Source: JBBQIY01 sp964618405 (lineage in GTDB: Bacteria > Verrucomicrobiota > Kiritimatiellia > RFP12 > UBA3636). From it: DNA of 30,640 nt. The position numbers and the translations under genes were made by a program. The stretch is taken from positions 1 to 30,640 of the forward strand of contig CAZUAY010000006.1 of the NCBI GenBank assembly GCA_964618405.1, read 5' to 3'. Positions 1 to 7,775 of this stretch are shown one piece after another. Under the pieces are notes generated by a model. The model ran no database searches. It saw only the letters and a program-made list of their open reading frames with translations, and was not told the DNA's origin. Positions within the stretch are counted from its first letter, which is position 1, and every line of letters starts with the position of its first letter.

Positions 1-221
1 CAATTTGAGTAGTAGGGTTCGCGCCGCCATATCTTTTCGGCGTCCTTGCGCGTTGCCTGCCTGTGCGTGCCGCACGCAGACAGGTGCCAAGCCCAGCGAT
101 CGCAAAGTTCAACGCTGAGTCTTGACCGCCCCCAGTCTGGATTTTCATCCAGCAATGTGCGGATCAAAGCGATGTCCTCGCCTCTCAACTCCCGACCCTG
201 CATAACTAAAATATCTGACAT
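1..221 (-). pseudogene. 5' end of a DUF4338 (DruA-like) gene, frameshifted by a palindromic insert
   Basis: Reading leftwards from an ATG at 221, the protein begins MSDILVMQGRELRGEDIALI and continues through NPDWGRSRLSVELCDRWAW. This is the usual N-terminus of DUF4338 proteins, the family of the Druantia component DruA, many of which stand alone in genomes. After WAW the expected continuation (NAQGRRKDMAARTLLLKL) is present but in another frame, starting at 54. The two blocks are separated by 32 nt (55-86), where family members normally have about one codon. Frame 0 stays open but reads as non-family sequence. The gene runs off the left edge, so the core of the protein is not visible. Seen: the two family blocks in different frames. 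Known: the DUF4338 N-terminal pattern. Inferred: the gene is inactivated, unless the insert is removed or bypassed. Confidence 0.7.
55..86. repeat. 32-nt imperfect palindrome inserted in the DUF4338-like gene
   Basis: On the plus strand the segment holds TGCGTG-CCG-CACGCA, flanked by CCTG on the left and CAGG on the right, so it can fold into a GC-rich hairpin. It sits exactly where the two reading frames of the DUF4338-like protein part company, which suggests a REP-like or very small mobile palindrome. No second copy was noticed in this window. Confidence 0.55.
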
Positions 222-283
222 GGGAAGCAATATACAACATTCACGGCGCCGAGTCCAGCCCAAAAAAATTATTTTTTTTGCGC

Positions 284-313
284 TGGACATTACTGTCGCG
301 ACTGTGCTATGCT
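284..313 (+). promoter_or_regulatory. Candidate sigma70 promoter
   Basis: TGGACA (284-289) and TATGCT (308-313) are separated by 18 bp, with TG one base before the -10 box. It points toward the secreted-protein gene at 453 and would give a leader of about 130 nt. Within that leader, CGGGG and CCCCG can pair around a short A/T loop near 327-344. Prediction only. Confidence 0.35.
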
Positions 314-452
314 TCAAATAAATCGGGGTTGTTTATACCCCCGTGAACGGTTACGGTTTCTATAACTGTACGATCATTCACCCTTTCATGGCAACGGACT
401 ATTCTTACAAGGTAGTGCCGCAGTCGTGCTTCAAGCAAAGAGGAGGATTCAA

Positions 453-1409
453 ATGAGAGTGGCAACCTTGTGCATCGTGCTTATGCTGCAGGCCGCAACC
501 TGCCTTGCTGACACACCAGTTATTACGAATTTGACCACCACTACTGGCGGCGAGTTCCGCAACGCCCGTTTTGGACGCCTAGAAAACCACAACGTCGTCA
601 TACGGTATGCGACCGGCGTAACCACAGTCCCTTTGGATACCATTCCAGATGACGTCTGCATCGCGTGGGGCCTTCCGACACACGAACAAGTAGCAAAAGC
701 AGAAGCGGAAAGTCGGGCGTTCGCCGCGGCCCAACACGCCAAGGGACTCGTATGTTTTGAGGGCCAGTGGGGGACACCTGCCGAATGCATAGTCCTCGCC
801 CACTCGCACCGGAATACGCAAGCCAAAAATGCAGCTCTCGCTGCAAGACGGCAGTACATAGTTGGTTTGGAAAAACAGCGCCAGTACCATGAAAAACTCG
901 AGAACTCTCTCGAACTCTATCTCCAATACGCGCCGCAACGAACCCAACTGCAAACGCATTGCGAAAGTCTTCTCGCAGAATTCGCCAAATCGGTCGCCGA
1001 CTGGCAGGAGTTCCTGCTGACAGACAAAACGCCTGCCACAGACGAACAACTCACCGAAGTGAACAAGGCGAAAACAGACTTGAAACGCTCAACAGAAGCC
1101 ATGACCCAACGCAAGACCGCACTCAAGGAGCTGGAAGAGTCGATTCAAAAGACTGTGATACTAGCGCGTCAGGCACAGCAAGCCGCAGAGATGCTTGCTA
1201 TTAAAAAAGAAAAGAATGCTATTGAAAAAGAGAAGGTGATTGCAGAACAGCGACAGGCGGTAGCACAGGAACATCAGGCGGTAGCACTGAACCGACAGGC
1301 GGTAGCACAGAACCGGCAGGCAGACGCACAGAACCGGCAGGCAGACGCACAGAACCGGCAGGCAGACGCACAGGAGCGCATCTTCAGACGAATCGAGTGG
1401 GGACGCTAA
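453..1409 (+). CDS. Secreted protein with SH3-like N-terminus and C-terminal heptad-repeat coil
   Basis: The start is the ATG at 453, because an AGGAGG site at 441-446 lies 6 nt upstream. The next in-frame start upstream (426) has no such site and would spoil the signal peptide. Residues 1-20 (MRVATLCIVLMLQAATCLAD) are a Sec signal peptide, so the product is periplasmic or exported. Residues about 25-75 (EFRNARFGRLENHNVVIRY, then GVTTVPLDTIPDD) resemble the small beta-barrel found at the N-terminus of many Verrucomicrobiota/Kiritimatiellota exported proteins. Next is a WGTPAE segment, then a long Gln/Glu/Ala-rich helix expected to form a coiled coil. It ends with six 7-residue units of the type RQAVAQN/RQADAQN. 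No enzymatic motif is seen. The function is unknown; a structural or envelope-associated role is inference. Confidence 0.7.
   Translation: MRVATLCIVLMLQAATCLADTPVITNLTTTTGGEFRNARFGRLENHNVVIRYATGVTTVPLDTIPDDVCIAWGLPTHEQVAKAEAESRAFAAAQHAKGLVCFEGQWGTPAECIVLAHSHRNTQAKNAALAARRQYIVGLEKQRQYHEKLENSLELYLQYAPQRTQLQTHCESLLAEFAKSVADWQEFLLTDKTPATDEQLTEVNKAKTDLKRSTEAMTQRKTALKELEESIQKTVILARQAQQAAEMLAIKKEKNAIEKEKVIAEQRQAVAQEHQAVALNRQAVAQNRQADAQNRQADAQNRQADAQERIFRRIEWGR
1251..1376 (+). repeat. Six tandem 21-bp units in coding sequence
   Basis: Six 21-bp units encode RQAVAQE, HQAVALN, RQAVAQN, RQADAQN, RQADAQN and RQADAQE. The units at 1314-1334 and 1335-1355 are identical and the last differs only at its end. 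This points to recent expansion, so copy number may vary between strains without breaking the frame. Confidence 0.85.
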
Positions 1410-1448
1410 CAGTCCGCCCCATCCCTGCTACCCGCCATGGGCTGATTC

Positions 1449-1479
1449 GCCCGGCACCCCCGCCGATGGACCGCCGGGC
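1449..1479 (+). terminator. GC-rich hairpin downstream of the secreted-protein gene
   Basis: GCCCGGC (1449-1455) pairs perfectly with GCCGGGC (1473-1479) across a 17-nt loop, 40 nt after the stop codon at 1409. No U-run follows, so intrinsic termination is uncertain. It could also be a remnant of the mobile strip. Confidence 0.25.
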
Positions 1480-1482
1480 TGA

Positions 1483-2610
1483 ATGATTGCAAAGACGGCA
1501 CACTTCGCTTGCGCAATCGTCATCCGTCATCGTATGCCGATTCGAACCCGCAAAGACCCGAACACCCTGAGCTTGCTCAGAGCCCCGACTGTACCCCGTG
1601 AACGATTACAATTATTTGAACTTGATCTGGTGCCAGACAGGAAAGGGATACTTCCTACGAGAAAGGCGTATAATAACGCATGCCTTAAGTTGCCTGTGGA
1701 AGTTTTTGTTGGCATCCTGGCGGAAAGCCACCAATCGGAATATGAGACAAACGGCCAGCTGTTTTACGGGTATAAAGTTCTCATACCTGACGGAACAAAA
1801 ATATCAATGATGCCGACAATCGAAACCGTAGAGAAATATGGTGAGGGACAAGGCCATTACGTTCAGTCCCAAGCACTTGGTTTTTTAGAGTTGTCCACAG
1901 GGTCGTTTGAGAATTTCGTTTTCGAGAACATTATGACATCTGAACGATCCATCGTACGACAACACATGGACGAAAACACCGTAAAGACCCTTTACGTATG
2001 TGATGCTGGATATAACGGAATGGCTTTTATTGCAATTTCAGAGGAAAATAATCATAAAGTGTTAATGCAACTTAAAAGCAGTGCCCTTGGAAAAAGCTTT
2101 TTAAAAACGAAAAAGCGATCCGCAATTTATGAAATCAAACTCACTCAATCACATCTGATGAATTACCCTGATCACCAGCACTACGTAGGAAAAACGCTCA
2201 AGGTGCGCCTGATAAGGACAAGGGGCACCTCTCGGCTTAAGTCGCAAGTGCTTATCACAACACTACTTGACGAGAAGAAATATAGCTGGCAAGAACTGTC
2301 GAAACTCTACTTGCAACGTTATTCAATTGAACTGGCTTTTCGTCATTTAAAAACAATACTGCGGATTGAAAAAATCAGAAAACAGAATGTCCTGAAAATA
2401 GAACAACGTCTATATGCAGCGATAATCAGTTTCAATATTGCAGTGGGAATCAGGAACAGGATCAAGCGGCCAAAACTAGATAGACCCTATCCGAAAAGGG
2501 TTTCGGATGGGGTGATCCGATGTGTTCAGTGCTCGACGTCCAGGGTTTTGGGATTCAAATGGCGCTTAGCGCAACTTCTCTACGTTCAGAAGGCCTCTAT
2601 AGGTCGTTGA
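1483..2610 (+). pseudogene. IS4-type DDE transposase remnant
   Basis: The central part is a recognisable IS4-family transposase. The first catalytic Asp lies in IPDGTKISMM and the second in YVCDAGYNGMAF. The glutamate is in QRYSIELAFRHLKTIL, matching the Y-(2)-R-(3)-E signature. The open frame has 375 residues, shorter than typical family members of around 400-450. Family-like sequence seems to begin only at about 1650 (TRKAYNNACLKLPVEVF). The first ~55 residues come from GC-richer DNA with no transposase pattern, and no ribosome site precedes the ATG at 1483. After about residue 328 (RNRIKRPKL) the sequence runs into a hairpin repeat (2482-2513) and again looks unrelated. I infer a 5'- and 3'-truncated, inactive element that happens to lie in an open frame. 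Its DNA is AT-richer than the flanks. No terminal inverted repeats were found. Confidence 0.65.
2482..2513. repeat. Hairpin repeat, full copy
   Basis: ACCC-T-ATCCGAAA and TTTCGGAT-G-GGGT form a 13-bp stem with one wobble pair around a short AGGG loop. A shortened copy starting AGACC and ending TTTCGGATGGGGT occurs at 4362-4380, on the other side of the ISNCY-like element. Confidence 0.6.
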
Positions 2611-2699
2611 TTGCAGAATTTTGACACACCTCTACTGAAGCCGGCGTGTGTATCGTCTTTATTCTGTGATTACCGTGTTTGTTGTTTTGGTGGGGGTAT

Positions 2700-4238
2700 C
2701 TATGCCACTTTTTGTCGTCGTTTTTTCATTTCAATACGACGACAAAAGTTATAGGCGAGCACTTTTTCCAGCAGTTCGTCACGTACATTCTCGATGCCAC
2801 GGCGGCTAAGTTCACCGAAAGCAAATCCATCCTTGATGGTGAACATCAAGGACTCCACTGCGGAGCGACAACGGCGTGCATCTCGATATGTTTCACTTTC
2901 CCAGTCCTCTTGTGCCGTTAACTTTTTCCCTTTAGCTCCGCTGATACTAACAATTTGCACGCCCATACTTCGCAGTTTATCGCGTCCGTTTTTGGAAGCA
3001 TAGCCGTCATCGGTGCTGACCAGTTCAGCAACGACTCCGGTGCGCTTGATCGAGTCTAAAATCGCTGGGACTAACTTGATAGAGTCAGCCGCGTTACCTT
3101 TCGGAACGATCAAGCTGGTGACAAACCCGCGTTGGCTGCGAACCAGTTGAGGTTTGTAACCGACAACCAGTTCGCGGTTACCCTTTTTGATAAAAGCAGC
3201 CGATCCATCCGATAAACTTAAAACCTTCTCTGTGGAGGGCCTGTTTTTTTCATTAAATATACGATCCGTGGTGTATTCAATCACTCGTGTAGCATCAGAA
3301 AGATCGCTTCTGATCTGCTCAATGATGCGCTTGAGAAGCACACGCCGACTCGGTACAATCGTTTCAAGTTGCACGGCCTTCTCCAAAGCATCGAACTCGT
3401 TCTTCAACGCTGCCAGTGCTTTTTCTCCGCATCGGAGCAACTTTCGGTAATGTCGCTTGCGCAGCGTCTTTGCATTAACTTTACCACTCACCAAACAAAT
3501 TTGGAAATCCTGCTTTTCCATTTCTCCGAGCCAGCGCGGGACCCACCCCTGACGGAAATTTTTCAATTCAAATAATTCCAGTTTCTGCCCTAACCGATTC
3601 ACTCGCATCAACAGTCCCGTAAGAATTTTACTGTCACTTGGCCAACTGCTATTGGCTTTCACTGCTGTGCTGTCGATCGTCAGGTTCTTGAAATCATCCA
3701 ACGTTTCCTGAAGAATTCGCTTAACCTGTCGGTCAAAGATCAATTCTCTTGTCTGGTAACTGACCGCGTTAATGTTTTCGCATATCGTACTTCTCCCGGG
3801 CATCTTCAATCCGCGTTGCTCCAAAAAACCGTGTAGGCTCATCGACTCACGTAAGAACATTTGTGATTCCTTCGTACTCAATGAACCGAGGAATCCGCGC
3901 AACATTAAGAACACATACACGACTTCGGCTGGCATCCGCGGTCGTCCTTCGGCAAGCTCCAGTTCCTGACTCAGAATCTCTCTTTCCTGAATATTCAAGT
4001 CGGGAATGTCTGGAGTCTGGCTTTGGAAAAACTTCCGATCCTCTAATCGAAGTTTCTTCTTGTTACGGGCGTGAGCATCCAAGTCTGACTCGATTGCCGG
4101 AATGATTTCAGGTGCAAAACGAATGAGTTTATCAACTTCGTCCAGAAAATCGCGAAAGTCGGTATCGGGCATCGGCAAGAAGAGGTTGCTAATTAAGGGC
4201 TGGTTGGGTATTTTTTCTTGTGTCGCGCATGCTGTCAT
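2700..4238 (-). CDS. ISNCY/IS1182-like DDE transposase
   Basis: This is an intact transposase of about 512 residues. The three catalytic positions are visible: Asp in NLTIDSTAVKANSSWPSDS, Asp in LVSTDDGYASKNGRDKL and Glu in RCRSAVESLMFTIKDGFAFG. The closing stretch (GIENVRDELLEKVLAYNFCR) matches the helix after the glutamate in IS1182/ISNCY-type proteins. The N-terminal third contains the conserved RPRMPAEVVYVFLMLRGFLG segment. The start is taken as the ATG at 4238, preceded by AAGGAA at 6 nt; a TTG two codons upstream is possible. A near-consensus promoter lies 32 nt upstream (4270-4298). The full-length frame, ribosome site and promoter suggest the element is, or recently was, active. Family assignment is by motif recall, so ISNCY versus IS1182 is not settled. 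Confidence 0.85.
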   Translation of the reverse strand: MTACATQEKIPNQPLISNLFLPMPDTDFRDFLDEVDKLIRFAPEIIPAIESDLDAHARNKKKLRLEDRKFFQSQTPDIPDLNIQEREILSQELELAEGRPRMPAEVVYVFLMLRGFLGSLSTKESQMFLRESMSLHGFLEQRGLKMPGRSTICENINAVSYQTRELIFDRQVKRILQETLDDFKNLTIDSTAVKANSSWPSDSKILTGLLMRVNRLGQKLELFELKNFRQGWVPRWLGEMEKQDFQICLVSGKVNAKTLRKRHYRKLLRCGEKALAALKNEFDALEKAVQLETIVPSRRVLLKRIIEQIRSDLSDATRVIEYTTDRIFNEKNRPSTEKVLSLSDGSAAFIKKGNRELVVGYKPQLVRSQRGFVTSLIVPKGNAADSIKLVPAILDSIKRTGVVAELVSTDDGYASKNGRDKLRSMGVQIVSISGAKGKKLTAQEDWESETYRDARRCRSAVESLMFTIKDGFAFGELSRRGIENVRDELLEKVLAYNFCRRIEMKKRRQKVA

Positions 4239-4269
4239 ATTCAATTCCTTTCATGTAGTAAGTCATTGG

Positions 4270-4298
4270 ATACTAGCATGTTGCGGCGCTTTTGTCAA
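4270..4298 (-). promoter_or_regulatory. Transposase promoter
   Basis: Reading leftwards, TTGACA (4298-4293) and TAGTAT (4275-4270) are separated by exactly 17 bp. This is a near-consensus sigma70 promoter facing the transposase start at 4238. Confidence 0.75.
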
Positions 4299-4361
4299 GG
4301 AATTAATTTTTCAAAACTACTCGACAATAGACGTCAAATGCTGAGCACAATTGCTCCGCTA

Positions 4362-4380
4362 AGACCTTTTCGGATGGGGT
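4362..4380. repeat. Hairpin repeat, shortened copy
   Basis: AGACC followed by TTTTCGGATGGGGT matches both ends of the repeat at 2482-2513, with about 13 internal bases missing. It lies just beyond the right end of the insertion sequence. Just downstream, CTCTGC-AA-GCAGAG (4397-4410) is a further perfect short palindrome. Confidence 0.5.
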
Positions 4381-4452
4381 CTCGCTATCGCAATCACTCT
4401 GCAAGCAGAGACCGTCGTAGCCGCGAAACACCCCACGGCCAGCGAACAACAA

Positions 4453-4830
4453 ATGCGGCTGGCCTTGCAGGCGTATATCGACCTTTTTAATAGCCACGAT
4501 GGCAAAGGGCTTGCGGCGTTGTTCGCGGACAATGCTCGGATCGAGGATCCCGTGGGCGGCGAAAGGATTGTCGAAGGGCGCGCCGCGATCGATGAATTCT
4601 ACCGCAGGGCTGTCACGATGGTGCATCGCCTCGAGCGGGTCGCCCCGATCCGTACGTCGTACGGAGCTTCCGCAGCCATGGCTTTCGACATCCACATGCA
4701 GGCCGACGGCCAACCCATTCTGATTCGCGTCATTGATGTGATGACCTTCGACGCCAACGGAAAGATAGTGGATATGAAGGCGTACCATGGGCCGAGCGAC
4801 AGAGAGGTTGGCGGTGCGGCGACGCCTTAA
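4453..4830 (+). CDS. Ketosteroid isomerase-like (SnoaL/NTF2 fold) protein, possibly 5'-truncated
   Basis: The 125-residue product matches steroid delta-isomerase-like NTF2-fold proteins: LQAYIDLFNSHDGKGLAALF, then ARIEDPVGGERIVEGRAAID and IRVIDVMTFDANGKIVDMKA. In the fold's classical enzyme the N-terminal helix and the strand after DPVG line a hydrophobic pocket for an isomerisable enone. The actual substrate here cannot be told. The family-like sequence begins about nine codons before the ATG (KHPTASEQQ, from about 4426). The frame is open back to 4363 but contains no ATG, GTG or TTG. No ribosome site precedes 4453. The upstream DNA borders the insertion sequence, so the native start was probably lost when the locus was rearranged. 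It may be expressed from 4453 or not at all. Confidence 0.65.
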   Translation: MRLALQAYIDLFNSHDGKGLAALFADNARIEDPVGGERIVEGRAAIDEFYRRAVTMVHRLERVAPIRTSYGASAAMAFDIHMQADGQPILIRVIDVMTFDANGKIVDMKAYHGPSDREVGGAATP

Positions 4831-4977
4831 ACTGGCTCATCAGAGAGGTCGGCGCTCGGAAATTGTCGCCCTGATGCCGGATGATCGTAGGCGAAGCATG
4901 CACCCCTTCCTGTGGCCTTCTTTCAGCCGGAAAGGGTGGAAACAAACCGTTTTTAACCGAAAGAGAGAGGAAACGAT

Positions 4978-5757
4978 CTGGTACCCATTCTTGCTAATAA
5001 GCACCATGATCGGCCATCGGTGTTCGAACCAGCCAACCTGTTGCGTGAGGCACGGCGGCAGAAGTCGCTTCCGATGGGTGACATACCGTCAATTTGCGTC
5101 CTGGACCCGGATGGCGACCTGTCTCGGCACCTCAAGCAATCCGGTGCGCGGCTCAACCCGTATTGGGCTTGCTATCACACAGAAATGTACGACCTCGATC
5201 TAGATGGAACGATTGTCGGTGTGCTCGGTTGCGCCGTTGGCGCCGCATTCGCGGTGCTCGTTGCCGAGGAGCTGTTCGCATCCGGTTGCCAATTCTTGAT
5301 CAGCGTGACATCGGCAGGGCAAATACTCCCCGCCGGCCAGCCACCCTATTTCGTGCTTGTCGATCGCGCCTTGCGCGATGAAGGGACTAGTTACCACTAC
5401 CTGCCTCCCGCGGCCTATGCGCGAATAGGCGCACAAGCGCTGGCAATCGGTCGGTGCGCGTTGCACGCCGCCGATTGTGTTGTTCAAGGCGGGGTCTGGA
5501 CGACCGATGCGCCGTTCCGCGAGACGGCCGAGGCGATTGCGTTTGCCCGTTCCGAAAACCTGCTGGCGGTTGAAATGGAGGCGGCTGCGCTCTATGCGCT
5601 GGCAGAGGCCAAAGCGTATCCGATCCTTTGTTTCGCTCATGTAACCAATCAAATGGGTGTCAGCGAAAATGATTTCGAGAAGGGCGAGTCGGACGGTAAT
5701 ACGGCTTTCATGCGTTTGATTGCGAGCATCGCGCAGGCGTGGAGGGCCATGCCATGA
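4978..5757 (+). CDS. Nucleoside phosphorylase (PNP_UDP_1 family), probable CTG start
   Basis: The enzyme splits a nucleoside with phosphate to give the base and ribose-1-phosphate (purine or uridine salvage). Diagnostic segments are GVLGCAVGAAFAVLVAEELF, the SVTSAGQI glycine/serine block, and the C-terminal LLAVEMEAAALYALAEAKAY motif whose Met-Glu contacts the ribose. ATG is absent at the expected start. The GTG at 5020 would cut off VPILANKHHDRPS, a segment typical of this family's N-terminus. An AGAGAGG site at 4964-4970 sits 7 nt before a CTG at 4978, so CTG is the best-placed initiator and gives 259 residues. The alternative is GTG at 5020 (245 residues), which lacks a ribosome site. The specificity (uridine versus purine) is not decided by what I can see. 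It lies 147 nt after the isomerase-like gene, in the same direction. Confidence 0.8.
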   Translation: MVPILANKHHDRPSVFEPANLLREARRQKSLPMGDIPSICVLDPDGDLSRHLKQSGARLNPYWACYHTEMYDLDLDGTIVGVLGCAVGAAFAVLVAEELFASGCQFLISVTSAGQILPAGQPPYFVLVDRALRDEGTSYHYLPPAAYARIGAQALAIGRCALHAADCVVQGGVWTTDAPFRETAEAIAFARSENLLAVEMEAAALYALAEAKAYPILCFAHVTNQMGVSENDFEKGESDGNTAFMRLIASIAQAWRAMP

Positions 5758-5874
5758 AAGTACGGGAAAGCGGCATGCCGGAAGCCACCAAGATGACTTG
5801 ACTCCTCACAAAGTCACTTCGAAGCAGAAACAAAACCGATTTGGCGATATCGTCCGGATCCTCGTGACGCTGCG

Positions 5875-7644
5875 TTAGTTCAGCCCAATGACTTTTCCGG
5901 TTGCAACATCGACATCGACGCGGCGATAGGAGGGATCGGATGCGGTTCCGGGCATTAACTTAATGTCACCGGCGACAGGGACAATGAATCCAGCACCGGA
6001 GTAGGTGAGGAAATCTTGCACAGGAAGTGTCCAGCCTTTAGGGCGGTTCCGTAGCAGGGGATCATGCGAGAGCGAGTACTGGGTTTTCACCATGCAGATG
6101 GGAAGGGAAGCAACGTCGGGGTCGGCAACAATCTGCTTGAGCTTTGCGGTGGCGAGATCAGAATAGGTAACGCCGTCGGCTCCGTAAACTTCTGTGGCGA
6201 TTTTTTCGATTCTTGTTTTGACGGGTTCCTCGAGCGAATAGAGGAACTTAAAGGTGTTGGGCTTCTTGGCCGCTTCAACGACGGCTTCAGCCAGTTCAAT
6301 CGCACCTTCGCCGCCCTTGAGCCAGTGGTTGGACACGGCAAAGAGGGCGCCTGTCTCATCGGCGAGTTTTTTGACAATCTGCTGCTCGGCATGGGTGTCG
6401 GTATAGAATGCATTGAGGCAAACGACCGGCGTGACACCAGCCTTTCGAACGGTTTCAATATGCGCCCGCAGATTGTCGCATCCTGCTTCCACCAGTGCGA
6501 GGTTTTCTCGGGTGTAGGCTTCGTCGAGTTTGGCTCCGGGCTTGACGGCTGGACCGCCACCGTGAGATTTCAGCGCACGGACGGTGGCGACAATGACAGC
6601 CGCATCGGGTGTCATCTGCGAGGTGCGGCACTTGATGTTCCAAAATTTTTCGAACCCAATATCCGCACCAAATCCGCTTTCGGTGACGAGGTAGTCGCCG
6701 AGGACGCTGCCTAAGCGGTCAGCAATGACGGAGCTTTGTCCGATGGCGATGTTGGCGAAGGGGCCAGCGTGCACAAGCACCGGCTGGCCTTCAAGCGTCT
6801 GCATGAGCGTTGGGTTGATGGCGCGGAGCATCCAAGCGGTCATAGCTCCATCGACTTCGAGGTCACGGGTCGTGACCGGCTTGCCAGACCGTGACCAGGC
6901 GACGACGATCTTGCCCATGCGCTGACGCATGTCGGCAAGATCGCGTGAAACAGCAAGGATGGCCATGACTTCGCTCGCGACCGTGATGTAGAATCCGGAC
7001 TCCATCTCGTAGCCATCGAGTTTTCCGCCTTTGCCGATGGTGATGTTGCGAAGCGATTGCGCGCAGAAGTCGATCGCCCAGCGCATGTTGATCTGAGTCG
7101 GATCGACATCGAGACGCGTTAGCCCGCTTTTGGCGAGGCGGGCATCGTCGTAGTTCTGCTCATGCTGCATGCGTGCGGTCAGCGCCGTCATGCAGAGATT
7201 GTTGGCATTGGTGATGGCATCGATGTCGCCGGTTAGTCCGAGCGAAAGAGGGGAGAGGGGAAGGCACTGAGCGAGACCGCCGCCGGAGGCAGAGCCCTTG
7301 ATGTTGAAGGTTGGGCCGCCGCTCGGCTGACGGATGGCGGCGATCGGGTTGAGCCCCAGTTTGCCGAGACCTTCGACCAGCCCCATCGTTGTCGTGGTTT
7401 TACCTTCGCCTAGCGGTGTGGGGCTGATAGCGGTTACATCGATGTATTTTGCACGACGAACACCTGGGCGATCGAGACGTCCCAAAATTTTACTCGCGTC
7501 GATCTTGCCGTAAAACGTACCGTACTGTGAGAGTTCATCGTCGTGAATTCCGAGCGCACGAGCGATTTCGACAATGGGCGTTAGATTATCTTCTGCGGCT
7601 TCGGCAATCTGCCAGTCGGACATTTTGGTGGGATCTATTTTCAT
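5875..7644 (-). CDS. fhs: Formate-tetrahydrofolate ligase
   Basis: It activates formate: ATP + formate + tetrahydrofolate gives 10-formyl-THF, feeding one-carbon metabolism and, in acetogens, the methyl branch of the Wood-Ljungdahl pathway. The ATP-binding loop TPLGEGKTT is at residues 76-84. Further family blocks are IRQPSGGPTFNIKGSASGGG, LTGDIDAITNANNL, GCDNLRAHIETVRKAGVTPV and the closing FIVPVAGDIKLMPGTASDPS. At 589 residues it is slightly longer than the usual ~555-560. The start ATG at 7644 has AAAGG a few bases upstream. No folD or other one-carbon genes lie beside it here, so it gives no proof of acetogenesis; a housekeeping formyl-THF role is equally possible. Its upstream region is an AATTACGAATT-type repeat (7679-7742). 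Confidence 0.97.
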   Translation of the reverse strand: MKIDPTKMSDWQIAEAAEDNLTPIVEIARALGIHDDELSQYGTFYGKIDASKILGRLDRPGVRRAKYIDVTAISPTPLGEGKTTTTMGLVEGLGKLGLNPIAAIRQPSGGPTFNIKGSASGGGLAQCLPLSPLSLGLTGDIDAITNANNLCMTALTARMQHEQNYDDARLAKSGLTRLDVDPTQINMRWAIDFCAQSLRNITIGKGGKLDGYEMESGFYITVASEVMAILAVSRDLADMRQRMGKIVVAWSRSGKPVTTRDLEVDGAMTAWMLRAINPTLMQTLEGQPVLVHAGPFANIAIGQSSVIADRLGSVLGDYLVTESGFGADIGFEKFWNIKCRTSQMTPDAAVIVATVRALKSHGGGPAVKPGAKLDEAYTRENLALVEAGCDNLRAHIETVRKAGVTPVVCLNAFYTDTHAEQQIVKKLADETGALFAVSNHWLKGGEGAIELAEAVVEAAKKPNTFKFLYSLEEPVKTRIEKIATEVYGADGVTYSDLATAKLKQIVADPDVASLPICMVKTQYSLSHDPLLRNRPKGWTLPVQDFLTYSGAGFIVPVAGDIKLMPGTASDPSYRRVDVDVATGKVIGLN

Positions 7645-7678
7645 AAGGCCTTTTTAGACAGGATTACAAGATTGAGTG

Positions 7679-7742
7679 GGAAATTACGAATTACGAATTA
7701 TGAATTATGAATTACGAATTATGAATTAGGAATTACGAATTG
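7679..7742. repeat. AATTACGAATTATG short-word repeat upstream of fhs
   Basis: About seven near-copies of the 8-9 bp words AATTACG, AATTATG and AATTAGG follow each other. The block lies between fhs and the LolA-like gene, both on the minus strand. It belongs to the same style of low-complexity intergenic DNA seen at 19.7, 21.7 and 28.6 kb. Confidence 0.8.
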
Positions 7743-7775
7743 AGATGCTTGATCGTGGAGAGTGGGTTTGAGATG

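Larger units (their letters stand above)
2613..4322 (-). mobile_element. ISNCY/IS1182-like insertion sequence (ends tentative)
   Basis: The element is defined by an intact transposase gene with its own promoter. Candidate terminal repeats are GCAGAATTTTGA (2613-2624) and, read inward from the right, GAGTAGTTTTGA (4322-4311), which agree at 8 of 12 positions. No convincing target-site duplication is visible, so the ends may be off by tens of bases. The resulting length of about 1.7 kb suits a 512-residue transposase. Confidence 0.45.

Noticed and set aside
1..221. A complete Druantia defence system
   Set aside because: Only the broken start of a DUF4338-like gene is present. No other Druantia genes (large helicase and partners) are in the window, and stand-alone DUF4338 genes are common.
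46..321. 91-residue plus-strand open frame at the left edge
   Set aside because: It overlaps the DUF4338-like coding sequence on the minus strand, has no ribosome site and shows no family pattern.
4964..5022. Frameshift at the start of the nucleoside phosphorylase gene
   Set aside because: The N-terminal family sequence is in the same frame as the rest. Only the start codon is unusual.
6064..6714. 216-residue plus-strand open frame opposite fhs
   Set aside because: It is Gly/Phe-rich mirror sequence of fhs codons with no ribosome site.
7679..7742. CRISPR-like array in the AATTACG repeats
   Set aside because: The units are 7-9 bp without unique spacers and no cas genes are nearby.
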